This document shows positions 17,804 through 26,450 of a DNA stretch of 34,840 nt, in pieces; position 1 is the stretch's first letter; each line of letters begins with the position of its first letter. The translations under genes were made by a program, and so were the position numbers. The DNA lies in the NCBI GenBank assembly GCA_017548485.1, contig JAFYZY010000137.1, positions 1-34,840 of the forward strand, written 5' to 3'. Under the pieces are notes generated by a model. That model ran no database searches. It worked only from the letters and a program-made list of their open reading frames with translations, and was not told where the DNA came from. Source of the DNA: Oscillospiraceae bacterium. GTDB lineage: Bacteria > Bacillota > Clostridia > Oscillospirales > Ruminococcaceae.

Positions 17804-19183
17804 ATGGATCACAGACTGTCAACGATAGCGGCCATATCAACCCCGGCAGGGAAGGGCGGCATAAGCATAGTGAGGATATCAGGCCCGGAAGCCCTTGAGA
17901 CCGCGGCAAAAGTATTCCGTCCCCGGAACAAAAGGGACGTCACATCCATGAAAGGCTACTCAGCGGCTTTCGGAACGGTACACACGGCGGCGGGAGAGCT
18001 CATAGACCAGTGCGTACTGCTTTGTTTCCGTGGCCCCCGCAGCTATACGGGAGAGGACGTGGCTGAACTTCAGTGCCATGGCGGAGAAGCCGGCATACAG
18101 GCGGTCCTCAGGGCCGTGCTGGACAGCGGCGCCGAGCCTGCGGACAGGGGAGAATTCACCAGAAGAGCTTTCCTCAGCGGGCGTATCAGTCTTACGGAGG
18201 CCGAGGCGGTCATGGAGATCGTCAACGCGGCATCAGCGCAGGGGGAGAGGGCGGCGGCAGCGCAGGCTGAAGGGTCTCTCGCCAGGCGGACACAGGAGTA
18301 CAGGGACAGGATCCTCGCGGTCCAGACCCAGATCGCTGCAGAGATAGATTTCCCCGAGGAAGATGTGGACGAGGCGGACAGAGGACAGCTCACGGAAGAA
18401 GTGAGCGGCCTTGCAGAGGAGCTCTCATCGCTGATAAAGAGATACGACGCGGGACAGAAGCTCCTCAGGGGTATCCCGGCGGCGATCGTCGGAAGCCCCA
18501 ACGTGGGCAAGAGCACGATACTCAACCTGATCTCGGGATACGAAAAGGCGATAGTCTCGCCGGAAGCCGGCACGACCAGGGATATCATAGAGGAGCAGGT
18601 CACTCTCGGTGGTATAACCCTTATGCTTGCCGACACCGCAGGTATCAGGGAGAACGCTTCCGGTGAAGTGGAGCGCATCGGGATAGACAGGGCGAGGAGC
18701 AGACTTCTCAGGTCCTCCCTGATCCTGGCGGTCTTCGATGTCTCGAGACCGCTCGACGATGACGATCTGGCACTGATAGAGGAACTGAAGGACAGACAGG
18801 TGCTCGCCGTAATAAACAAGAACGACCTTCCCGCGGTCGCGGAAACAGAGAAGATAAAGGAAGCATTCCCGTTATGGGTGGAGATATCCGCGGTGGAGGA
18901 CGGTGCACTTGAAAAGCTTGAAAAAGCCGTTTCTGAGATGGCAGGGGTGTCCGGATTCGACACAGACAGCCCGCTGCTGGCGAACGAGCGGCAGCGCAGC
19001 TGCGCCGTGAGAGCATACGATGCGCTTAACGAAGCCGCGGGAGCGCTGCAGAAGGGGTACACCCTTGACGTATGCTACGCGCTGCTGGACGAAGCGCTAT
19101 CGGTCCTCTACGAACTCAGCGGCGAGAATGCTTCGGAAGAGGTCATCGACGCCGTCTTCAGGGATTTCTGCGTTGGAAAATGA
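17804..19183 (+). CDS. mnmE: tRNA uridine-5-carboxymethylaminomethyl modification GTPase MnmE
   Basis: With MnmG, MnmE installs carboxymethylaminomethyl at wobble U34 of certain tRNAs. The 459 aa have an N-terminal folate-binding domain (DHRLSTIAAISTPAGKGGISIVRISGP; later CHGGEAGIQAVL), a helical domain and an inserted G domain: GSPNVGKST (about 230-238), GTTRD, DTAG and NKND. It ends in FCVGK, whose Cys is the family's C-terminal signature. The start follows the upstream reductase by one base. The mnmG gene follows 26 bases later. Confidence 0.97.
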   Translation: MDHRLSTIAAISTPAGKGGISIVRISGPEALETAAKVFRPRNKRDVTSMKGYSAAFGTVHTAAGELIDQCVLLCFRGPRSYTGEDVAELQCHGGEAGIQAVLRAVLDSGAEPADRGEFTRRAFLSGRISLTEAEAVMEIVNAASAQGERAAAAQAEGSLARRTQEYRDRILAVQTQIAAEIDFPEEDVDEADRGQLTEEVSGLAEELSSLIKRYDAGQKLLRGIPAAIVGSPNVGKSTILNLISGYEKAIVSPEAGTTRDIIEEQVTLGGITLMLADTAGIRENASGEVERIGIDRARSRLLRSSLILAVFDVSRPLDDDDLALIEELKDRQVLAVINKNDLPAVAETEKIKEAFPLWVEISAVEDGALEKLEKAVSEMAGVSGFDTDSPLLANERQRSCAVRAYDALNEAAGALQKGYTLDVCYALLDEALSVLYELSGENASEEVIDAVFRDFCVGK

Positions 19184-19209
19184 AATAACATCAGGAAGAG
19201 ACAGAAAAG

Positions 19210-21111
19210 ATGTTTGAGTATAAGAGCTATGATGTGGCAGTTATAGGAGCAGGCCATGCCGGGATAGAAGCGGCGCTTGCAGCTGCAAGACTCGGATGCA
19301 GGACTGCTGTTTTTACGATCACACTTGACGCAATAGGCAATATGCCCTGCAATCCTTCCATAGGAGGGACCGGCAAGGGACATCTGGTGATGGAACTGGA
19401 CGCCCTCGGCGGAGAGATGGGCAAGGCTGCGGACGCCACCATGCTGCAGAGCAGGATGCTGAATCTCGCAAAGGGACCTGCGGTACATTCACTGAGAGTG
19501 CAGAGCGACCGGAGGGCATATCACAGATACATGAAAGCTGCGCTGGAAGCGGAGCCGAATCTTGATATCTTCCAGGACGAAGTGATCGAGATAAAGACAG
19601 AGAACGGAGCCGTCAGCGGTGTAAAGACCTCTCTCGGCGGTGATTTTCCCTGCAAGGCAGCGGTGATCTGCACCGGGACATATCTCGGAGGAAAGATCTT
19701 CGTGGGAGACGCTGTGAGACACAGCGGACCCGACGGAGTATGCCCCGCGGACAGGCTCACGCAGAATCTCGTGGATCTGGGACTTCCTATCAGGAGATTC
19801 AAGACGGGAACGCCTGCCAGAGTTCACAGCAGGAGCATCGACTACTCCGTTCTGGAGAGGCAGGACGGGGATGAGAACATAGTTCCGTTCTGTTTTGACA
19901 GAACGGAACCGCTCGAGAACACGAGATGCTGCTGGATCGCATACACCAACGAGCAGACACATGAAGTGATAAGGCGGAATCTGTCCAGAAGCCCTCTCTA
20001 CGGAGGAGCGATCGTAGGCATAGGCCCCAGATACTGCCCATCCATAGAGGACAAGGTCGTCAGGTTTCCTGACAAGAAGAGGCATCAGCTGTTCATAGAA
20101 CCCTGCGGCGCGAACACGGAAGAGATGTATCTGCAGGGGATGAGCTCATCCCTGCCGCTCGACGTGCAGTATGAGATGTACAGGACCATAAAGGGACTGG
20201 AGCACGTGGAGATAATGAGGCCGGCATACGCGATAGAGTATGACTGCTGCGACCCCACGGAACTGTACGCGACACTGCAGAGCAAGAGGATAAAGGGATT
20301 GTTCGGCGCAGGACAGTTCAACGGAACCTCCGGATATGAAGAAGCGGCAGTGCAGGGTTTCGTGGCCGGAGTCAACGCGGCGCACACCGTTCTCGGTCGG
20401 GAACCTTTCGTGCTGTCGAGGAAAGAAGCGTACATAGGAACGCTTATCGATGATCTTGTGACAAAGGGTGTCAACGATCCCTACAGGATGATGACGTCCA
20501 GATGCGAGTACCGCCTCATACTCCGGCAGGACAATGCCGATGAGAGGATGTGCGGCAAGGGAAGAGCGTTGGGGCTGCTGTCGGAAGAGAAGTATCAGGT
20601 CTTCCTGGCGAATCACGAGGCTCTTGAGAAGGAGCTGGATCACATAAGGCACACCGTGATACACGCTACGGACGAGGTCAACAGCATGCTTGTTGCGCTC
20701 TCCGAGAGCCCGCTCACAGGAGGAATCAGCGCTGATGCTCTCCTGAAGAGACCGAACGTCAGATATACCGACCTGCTGCCGTTCCTGCATCCGGACGGAG
20801 ACGTGCCGTCCGCAAAGGTGCAGCAGAAAGCGGAGATAGAGATCAAATACGAAGGATACCTGAAGCGCCAGTCTGCGCTTGCGGAGAAGCTTAGCAGGGA
20901 AGATGAGCTTGAACTGCCCGAAGACATAGACTATAAGGGAATAAAGGGGCTAAGGCTGGAGGCAGCGGATAAACTTGACCGTATCAGACCCGCATCCTTC
21001 GGCCAGGCAGCGAGGATCAGCGGAGTTAACCCGGCAGATCTGCAGGTGCTCTCCGTATGGTTGGCAAAACACAGAAGAGGCGCAGGGAAGGGAGATGTCG
21101 ATGATCAATAG
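19210..21111 (+). CDS. mnmG: tRNA uridine-5-carboxymethylaminomethyl modification enzyme MnmG (GidA)
   Basis: FAD partner of MnmE, 633 aa. The Rossmann loop is VIGAGHAGIEAALAAARLG (11-29). Family motifs NPSIGGTGKGHLVMELDALGG, CTGTYLGGKIFVGD, RFKTGTPAR and GLFGAGQFNGTSGYEEAA are all present, as is the C-terminal helical MnmE-binding region (GYLKRQ, LPEDIDYKGIKGL, RPASFGQAARISGVNPADL). The ribosome site is a modest GGAAGAG. The last 11 bases overlap rsmG. Confidence 0.98.
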   Translation: MFEYKSYDVAVIGAGHAGIEAALAAARLGCRTAVFTITLDAIGNMPCNPSIGGTGKGHLVMELDALGGEMGKAADATMLQSRMLNLAKGPAVHSLRVQSDRRAYHRYMKAALEAEPNLDIFQDEVIEIKTENGAVSGVKTSLGGDFPCKAAVICTGTYLGGKIFVGDAVRHSGPDGVCPADRLTQNLVDLGLPIRRFKTGTPARVHSRSIDYSVLERQDGDENIVPFCFDRTEPLENTRCCWIAYTNEQTHEVIRRNLSRSPLYGGAIVGIGPRYCPSIEDKVVRFPDKKRHQLFIEPCGANTEEMYLQGMSSSLPLDVQYEMYRTIKGLEHVEIMRPAYAIEYDCCDPTELYATLQSKRIKGLFGAGQFNGTSGYEEAAVQGFVAGVNAAHTVLGREPFVLSRKEAYIGTLIDDLVTKGVNDPYRMMTSRCEYRLILRQDNADERMCGKGRALGLLSEEKYQVFLANHEALEKELDHIRHTVIHATDEVNSMLVALSESPLTGGISADALLKRPNVRYTDLLPFLHPDGDVPSAKVQQKAEIEIKYEGYLKRQSALAEKLSREDELELPEDIDYKGIKGLRLEAADKLDRIRPASFGQAARISGVNPADLQVLSVWLAKHRRGAGKGDVDDQ

Positions 21112-21802
21112 AGACAGAGTCGGCAAATGGGCGGAAGAGACCGGGATCGAGCTGACTTCCGAAAAGCTGGAAGCCCTGGACAGATACGCGGAGGAAGTCG
21201 CCGAGACGAACAAACTGTTCAATCTCACGGCGATCACCGAGCCGGAGGACATGGAGATCCTGAACATCATCGACTGCCTGAGCATCGTCCCGTTCATCCC
21301 GGAAGGAGCGAGGGTCGCTGACGTTGGGACCGGCGCGGGTTTTCCCGGAATGGTCATAAGGATCATGAGGGACGACGTCGAACTGACGCTTATAGAGGCG
21401 ACGAACAAAAAGCTCGATTTCGTCTGCCGCACAGCGGAGAAGCTCGGTTATAAGGTCGAAGGCACGCATATGAGAAGCGAGGAGGCTGCAAGGAGCGATC
21501 TGAGGGGCTCCTTTGACGTTGTGACCGCAAGAGCGATAGCACCGCTTCCCGTGCTGCTGGAGTATACGCTCCCTCTTTTGAAGGAAGGAGGCGTTCTTTT
21601 GGCTATGAAAGGCCCTGCGGCGGAGGAAGAAATAGCCCAGGCTGCCAATGCATTGAGTGAACTCAGGGGAAAGATCAAAGTAGTACATGATGTGGAACTG
21701 CCTTCCGGAGAGAAAAGATCCATCATAGAAGTGGTGCAGAACGGAAAGTGCCCGGACAAATATCCCAGAGCTTCCGGCGCGATACGGAAGAAACCGCTGT
21801 GA
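21101..21802 (+). CDS. rsmG: 16S rRNA m7G527 methyltransferase RsmG (GidB)
   Basis: SAM-dependent methyltransferase acting on G527 of 16S rRNA; its loss gives low-level streptomycin resistance in other bacteria. The 233 aa show NLTAITEPEDMEILNIIDCL, the SAM loop VADVGTGAGFPGMVI, LIEATNKKLDFV and VTARAIAPLPVLLEY, all family motifs. The ATG at 21101 has GGAG at six bases; an ATG two codons earlier (21095) is an alternative. It overlaps the end of mnmG. In many Firmicutes noc or soj/spo0J follow here, but in this window they do not. Confidence 0.96.
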   Translation: MINRDRVGKWAEETGIELTSEKLEALDRYAEEVAETNKLFNLTAITEPEDMEILNIIDCLSIVPFIPEGARVADVGTGAGFPGMVIRIMRDDVELTLIEATNKKLDFVCRTAEKLGYKVEGTHMRSEEAARSDLRGSFDVVTARAIAPLPVLLEYTLPLLKEGGVLLAMKGPAAEEEIAQAANALSELRGKIKVVHDVELPSGEKRSIIEVVQNGKCPDKYPRASGAIRKKPL

Positions 21803-21848
21803 GAGAAAACGAAAGACACTGACAGCGAGCAGAAAAGGAACAGTACAG

Positions 21849-22607
21849 ATGTTTAGGATCCTGATCATAACCGCAGGGATGATCGCATCTCTCTACGGCG
21901 CAACGGTCATTTCCATAATAGGAACGGGCGGGATATTCAATTTCTTCTATCTGGTGCTTGGCATAGTTCTCATAGCGATAGGAGCTTTCTGGAAGACCGG
22001 GAAAAGCAAGGAGCGCAAATGGCAGAAAGTGATACTGATCCTTGCAGGACTTGGTCTAACCGTATTTCTGGCAGTCGAAGCCGCGATAATCACATGCTCT
22101 CTAAAAGAGACCCCCGCCGGGGCGGATTATGTGATCCTGCTGGGGACTCAATATCGCAATGACGGACCTTCCGTCGATTACCGCGCCAGACTGATGTCAG
22201 CCTATGAGTACCTGACAGAGAACCCTGATACATTCCTGATAGCAACGGGAGGGCAGGGAGATAACGAGCCTGTCTCGGAGGCGGAAGGAGCAAGAAGGTT
22301 CCTGACGGCAAGAGGTATTTCAGAAGATCGTATCCTTATCGAAGACAGAAGCACAAATACAGTACAGAACATACGGAACGCATATGAGCTGCTGAAAGAA
22401 AGCGGAAATGACCCGGCTCAGTGCGGCGTCGTGATAGTATCGGCTTCCTATCATCTTCTCCGGGCAAGATTCATTGCAGAGCGCATAGGGTTTTACGATG
22501 TCGGAACGAAAGGAAGCACGGGACTGCCGGTCCTAATGCCGCATTTCTATACGAGAGAGTTCTTTGCCCTCATAAAAGACGGTGTCCTATCAGTGTTTGA
22601 TCTATAA
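21849..22607 (+). CDS. YdcF/SanA-family (DUF218) membrane protein
   Basis: A 252-aa protein with three N-terminal membrane helices (about 3-25, 30-48, 62-86) and an extracytoplasmic DUF218 domain (about 92-235). The domain shows YVILLGTQ, YRARLMSAYEYL, LIATGGQGDNEPVSEAEGARR, ILIEDRSTNTVQNIRNA and VIVSASYHLLRARFIAE, the family hallmarks. Family members are linked to cell-envelope integrity, and the biochemical activity is unsettled. It follows rsmG by 46 bases with an AAAGGAA site and ends at a hairpin, so it probably closes the mnmE operon. Confidence 0.88.
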   Translation: MFRILIITAGMIASLYGATVISIIGTGGIFNFFYLVLGIVLIAIGAFWKTGKSKERKWQKVILILAGLGLTVFLAVEAAIITCSLKETPAGADYVILLGTQYRNDGPSVDYRARLMSAYEYLTENPDTFLIATGGQGDNEPVSEAEGARRFLTARGISEDRILIEDRSTNTVQNIRNAYELLKESGNDPAQCGVVIVSASYHLLRARFIAERIGFYDVGTKGSTGLPVLMPHFYTREFFALIKDGVLSVFDL

Positions 22608-22639
22608 AAGCGGCGCTTCCCTGCAGAAGTGCCGTTTCT
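22608..22639 (+). terminator. Hairpin terminator after the YdcF-like gene
   Basis: A 9-bp stem CGGCGCTTC/GAAGTGCCG (one G-T pair) with a CCTGCA loop, flanked by AAAAG and TTTCTG. The T run is short. Confidence 0.65.
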
Positions 22640-22670
22640 GCGAAGGAAGGAAACAGAAAAGGGGATCTTT

Positions 22671-22697
22671 TTGACTTCGAGTTAACAATCTGTCAAC
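22671..22697. repeat. Three TTGAC/GTTAAC half-sites, operator-like
   Basis: TTGAC (22671), GTTAAC (22681) and GTCAAC (22692) are separated by 5 bases each, giving repeats every 10-11 bases and two overlapping imperfect palindromes. They sit directly upstream of an extended -10 promoter and could bind a regulator of the hydrolase gene. Confidence 0.4.
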
Positions 22698-22714
22698 GCC
22701 ATGGAGTGTCCCGG

Positions 22715-22723
22715 TGATATACT
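22715..22723 (+). promoter_or_regulatory. Extended -10 promoter of the alpha/beta hydrolase unit
   Basis: TGATATACT (TGN-TATACT) with no good -35 at the usual distance. The leader to the GTG start is about 75 bases. Confidence 0.55.
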
Positions 22724-22802
22724 ATTAGCGTGACGCGGACCAGGCTTCTGGCGCGACCGAAAAGAAAGAACGGCATCAGAAACGATCCGGAGGGAACTCA
22801 AC

Positions 22803-23783
22803 GTGAAGGGCTTTTACAAAGGATTGCTCGCGGCGACGGGACTGTTCGCCGTCTATGTGGCAGGTGCGGGAGCTACCGTGTATGCCAATGCGATGATCAG
22901 GTCATCTTCCAAGCCGGACAGAAATTACGATCCGGAAGAGGAAAAGGAATACATCGTACCGACAGAGAAGTCTTCTCAGTACCGGCAGGCGGCATACAAT
23001 TACAATATCTGGTGGAATACGAGAGACAGGGAACCTGTTGAGATCATGTCGACAGACGGGCTGCGTCTCCGGGGAGCCATCCTCAGAGCAGAGGAAGACA
23101 TAGCAGCCGGCAGGATAGCCATCGTCGTCCACGGACACCTCTGCTGTGCCGGAGAAGAGGGCTTCATCTCAAAGATGTTTCATGATGCAGGATACGATGT
23201 GCTCGCCGTGGATCAGAGAGCGCACGGGAAAAGCGACGGAGACACTCTTACCATGGGAAGGATGGAAGCTGCGGACGTGGTGGAGTGGGCGAGATATATA
23301 GCAGACCGGTTCCCTGATGAAAAGATAGTGCTGTTTGGAGCATCCATGGGAGGGAACACGGTCCTAAGGACCGCGGACAGAGCTCTCCCAAAGCAGGTGG
23401 TCTGCATTATCGATGACTGCGGATACTGCAGGGCGGACGAAGCGATACTGCTTAGCCTCAGGCATGACTTCTCGGGGATCCTGTTCAAGGAAGCGGTCAA
23501 CGCGGCGTGCTCTGTGACATACAGGATCCTTCAGGGGGAGAGCATAAAGAAGACTGACGCCAGCGGGCCCGTGAGCAGAGCCAGAGTCCCCGTGCTCTTC
23601 ATACACGGCACTGACGACAGCATCGTGGACTGTTCAGACAGCAGAAAGCTATACGCGCTTCATCCGGGGAAGAAGAAGCTCGTCCTGTTTGACGGGGTGA
23701 AGCACAACTGCAGCTTTTTCTCCGACAGAGAGAGATATTCCCGGGAAGTGTTTGATTTTATAGACAGCTGCTGCAGCGGCTGA
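22803..23783 (+). CDS. Membrane-anchored alpha/beta hydrolase
   Basis: A 326-aa alpha/beta hydrolase with a single N-terminal hydrophobic helix (about 5-29) that acts as signal anchor, placing the enzyme outside the membrane. The catalytic triad can be placed: nucleophile Ser181 in GASMGG, Asp271/272 in HGTDDSIV and His301 in GVKHNCSFF. VVHGHLCCAG forms the oxyanion loop and VDQRAHGKSDGD a typical strand-turn. The substrate is unknown. The start is GTG, supported by GGAGG nine bases upstream, with no better ATG before the hydrophobic helix. The SGNH hydrolase gene follows 19 bases later. Confidence 0.88.
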   Translation: MKGFYKGLLAATGLFAVYVAGAGATVYANAMIRSSSKPDRNYDPEEEKEYIVPTEKSSQYRQAAYNYNIWWNTRDREPVEIMSTDGLRLRGAILRAEEDIAAGRIAIVVHGHLCCAGEEGFISKMFHDAGYDVLAVDQRAHGKSDGDTLTMGRMEAADVVEWARYIADRFPDEKIVLFGASMGGNTVLRTADRALPKQVVCIIDDCGYCRADEAILLSLRHDFSGILFKEAVNAACSVTYRILQGESIKKTDASGPVSRARVPVLFIHGTDDSIVDCSDSRKLYALHPGKKKLVLFDGVKHNCSFFSDRERYSREVFDFIDSCCSG

Positions 23784-23802
23784 CCGAAAGGAAAAGCAAA
23801 GC

Positions 23803-25536
23803 TTGAGCAGGAAGACAAAGACAAAAAAGAGCATCACGTCGAGGATGGGAAGCGAATACAGTCCTCTCCAGAGGGCTGTGATCTTCCTGTCCTTCTTTAT
23901 AATACTTGCCAGCGCAGTGGTATCGATCGTGTATCTTGCTGGAAAGAACAGAGGAAAAGAAGAGGCTCCTACGGTCCCTGTTCCTGATGACGGGCAGCAG
24001 CAGGAGCAGCAGCCCCAGGAGGAAGAACCCGTCTGGGACGGGATCTCTCTGCAGGAAACGGAAGACGCCGGGGAGGAATACGTAAACGAGACGCTGTTTC
24101 TGGGTGATAGCAATTTCCTCAGAATGGTGGGGCAGGGTGTCCTGACCCACAGGAACGTCATAGGAAAGCCTGGAAAAGGGATCCAGAGCGTGGTCGCTGA
24201 CAGAGACGTTTATCTTGCAGGATATGCGGAACCGGTCACGGCGATCTCTGCGCTCAAGGTCCTCTGCCCCAGAAGGATACTGATGAATTTCGGGACCAAC
24301 GACTTGCTGGGAAGAGTGGATTATTTCATCATCACATATAAAAATGCCATCGCAGCCATCCAAAGAGCGTACAGCTACGCGGACGTCATCGTCATGTCTA
24401 TACCCGCACTGCGGGAAGATGAGTACACGGGATACGGAACGCTGACCATGAAGACCGTGGACGAATACAACGAGGCTCTCAAGGACATGTGCCGGGAACT
24501 AGAGATACCATTCCTGAACGTGACCGATGAATGTCTCAAGGATCCCGAGACCGGGTTTGCCAGAAGCGAGATCATGTATGAGGACGGCATCCATATAGAA
24601 GCCAACGGGCTGACGGAATTGTTGAATTATTACAGGACTCACGCATATATCACTGAAGACAGAAGGCCGATCAAGCAGGGATCCACATATGTGATCTGGT
24701 CACCGGCGGAACCGGACAAGATCGACTGCAGCGCGCTGCTGAGCGATGTAAGCGCAAGACTTGCGGCTAACGGATACGACATGACCGGCTCTTCGGATGA
24801 GGAAGGCGCGGTAAGGTACTTCTATTACACCGTGGACAGCGCGGCGACGGATGACGAGCAGGATTCATACGCTGCGGATATGGTCTCATACGTGAACGGC
24901 AGCTGCTCCGCCGGAGCCAAACTCAGGATCACCTGGGGCGACGACGGAAGCGGCAACCATGTCTTCACCATAAAGGAGATAACGGCCTGCACCGAACATG
25001 AATACGGCGAATGGACAGTGACGGTCTCTGCTACATGTTCAGCCAAGGGATCAAGAAAACGCACCTGTTCAAAGTGCGGACACGAGGAGACAGAAGAGAT
25101 CGATATCGATCCGCAGGCACACAGCTACAGCTGGGAAACTGTCAGGGAAGCGACCTGCAGTGAACCGGGAGAAGAAAAGGGGACCTGCACAGCGTGCGGA
25201 GACGTCACGACCAGAGAGATAATCAAGGAACATGAACCGAACGTGACACAGCCGGAGGTCCCCGCCACATGCACGCAGAGCGGGTATACAAGAGAGGTCA
25301 TATGCTCTGTATGCGGAGAGGTCCTGGAAGAGAAAAAAGAAGTTCCGGCGCTGGGTCATGACTATGCATCCTCCGTGACGAAAGAACCGACGGAGACGGA
25401 AGAAGGCGTCAGGACGTATACCTGCAGCAGATGCGGGGATACTTACAGTGAGGCGATACCTAAACTGGAACCTGAACCAACACCCGAACCTGAACCGGAG
25501 CCGACGTCTGATCCGGAAAGCGGAGGAGATCAGTGA
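23803..25536 (+). CDS. Membrane-anchored SGNH hydrolase with four CxxC repeats and Pro/Glu tail
   Basis: Multi-domain surface protein of 577 aa. A basic N-terminus precedes one membrane helix (about 24-46) and an acidic Gln/Pro/Glu linker. The SGNH/GDSL hydrolase domain (about 95-285) has block I LFLGDSN (Ser103), a GTND block (164-167) and DGIH (Asp261, His264). A spacer domain follows to about 390. Four modules (about 394-553) each carry a CxxC pair (CSKCG, CTACG, CSVCG, CSRCG). The first three also contain ATC with a third Cys; the fourth has EPTET instead. The tail is Pro-Glu repeats without LPxTG. Start is TTG with AAAGG upstream; the first ATG (codon 15) lacks one. Substrate is unknown, possibly acyl esters on wall glycans. 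Confidence 0.85.
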   Translation: MSRKTKTKKSITSRMGSEYSPLQRAVIFLSFFIILASAVVSIVYLAGKNRGKEEAPTVPVPDDGQQQEQQPQEEEPVWDGISLQETEDAGEEYVNETLFLGDSNFLRMVGQGVLTHRNVIGKPGKGIQSVVADRDVYLAGYAEPVTAISALKVLCPRRILMNFGTNDLLGRVDYFIITYKNAIAAIQRAYSYADVIVMSIPALREDEYTGYGTLTMKTVDEYNEALKDMCRELEIPFLNVTDECLKDPETGFARSEIMYEDGIHIEANGLTELLNYYRTHAYITEDRRPIKQGSTYVIWSPAEPDKIDCSALLSDVSARLAANGYDMTGSSDEEGAVRYFYYTVDSAATDDEQDSYAADMVSYVNGSCSAGAKLRITWGDDGSGNHVFTIKEITACTEHEYGEWTVTVSATCSAKGSRKRTCSKCGHEETEEIDIDPQAHSYSWETVREATCSEPGEEKGTCTACGDVTTREIIKEHEPNVTQPEVPATCTQSGYTREVICSVCGEVLEEKKEVPALGHDYASSVTKEPTETEEGVRTYTCSRCGDTYSEAIPKLEPEPTPEPEPEPTSDPESGGDQ

Positions 25537-25581
25537 AAAATGCGCCGGGGCGCGTATCACGTACGATATCAGCTGCAGTGA

Positions 25582-25590
25582 TGATATAAT
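25582..25590 (+). promoter_or_regulatory. Extended -10 promoter of the esterase-PNP-MoaF gene run
   Basis: TGATATAAT (TGN-TATAAT) 30 bases before the esterase ATG. No convincing -35 is seen. Confidence 0.6.
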
Positions 25591-25619
25591 CAAAGCATAA
25601 AGAACGAAGGAGAACGGCA

Positions 25620-26429
25620 ATGAGTCATATCGCATTTGATTTCAGAAGCGCATATCTTCGCAAGAGCAACACAGTGCACATGATCCTCCCGGATCTTCCA
25701 AGCGTAGGCCCCCGCTTTTCTGACCCAAAGGAGTTCTACGGCAGCGGGAAGAAGTACCCCGTACTTTGGGTACTGCACGGAGGATCAGACGACAGTTCGG
25801 ACTGGATCAGGCTCACAAATATCGAACTTTACGCCAGAGAGCGTCAGATAATAGTAGTCATGCCGGATGCAGGAAACAGTTTCTACGCCAACTGGAAACA
25901 GGCCATGATGCAGTTCAACATGTATGACTTCCTTACTGAGGAGCTCATGCCTCTGGTGCACAACTGGTTCCCCGCCTCATCGGATCCCAGTCAGAACTTC
26001 ATCGTCGGTCAGTCGATGGGAGGAGTCGGAGTGGCGAAGTACGTGGCCAACCACCCCGAACTGTTCGGCGGCGGAGCGATCCTCTCGATGGGGATCCCGG
26101 ATCTCGACGATGCAGACCGCGGATTCCTGACCGCGAACGTCATCACACAGCTCTCCAGAGCCAACGGCGGACTGGAGGAAGCCAAGGCAGGACCGGACAA
26201 TATCCGCGCTGCGCTGATAAGGAACAGGGACAAGCTCCCTCCAATGTACTGCTCCATCGGAACAGCCGATCCGCATTATGAGGAGCTGTATCTGCCGTTC
26301 AAGAAGTTCACGGAAGACAATGGTATAAGGATGTCCTTCAAGGAGTACGAAGGCTACGGCCATGAGTGGCGTCTCTGGGATCTTGAGATACAGAGGATCA
26401 TGGACCTGTTCGGACTGAAGACCGTCTGA
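25620..26429 (+). CDS. Cytosolic esterase (esterase D / PF00756-like)
   Basis: A 269-aa alpha/beta-fold esterase of the putative-esterase family, which includes S-formylglutathione hydrolases and acetyl/feruloyl esterases. Features are VLWVLHGGSDDSSDW (oxyanion loop), IIVVMPDAGNSFY, nucleophile Ser132 in VGQSMGGVG, and His248 in YGHEWRLWD. The acidic member should lie near CSIGTADPHYEE. There is no signal peptide, so a cytosolic substrate is likely. The ATG follows GAAGGAG at seven bases. It is first in a plus-strand run with PNP and the MoaF-like cluster. Confidence 0.88.
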   Translation: MSHIAFDFRSAYLRKSNTVHMILPDLPSVGPRFSDPKEFYGSGKKYPVLWVLHGGSDDSSDWIRLTNIELYARERQIIVVMPDAGNSFYANWKQAMMQFNMYDFLTEELMPLVHNWFPASSDPSQNFIVGQSMGGVGVAKYVANHPELFGGGAILSMGIPDLDDADRGFLTANVITQLSRANGGLEEAKAGPDNIRAALIRNRDKLPPMYCSIGTADPHYEELYLPFKKFTEDNGIRMSFKEYEGYGHEWRLWDLEIQRIMDLFGLKTV

Positions 26430-26450
26430 TCTGAGAAAACGGAAGAAGCA

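Noticed and set aside
18070..19062. 330-aa open frame on the minus strand opposite mnmE
   Set aside because: Ser/Ala-rich antisense shadow of mnmE with low-complexity composition and no ribosome site.
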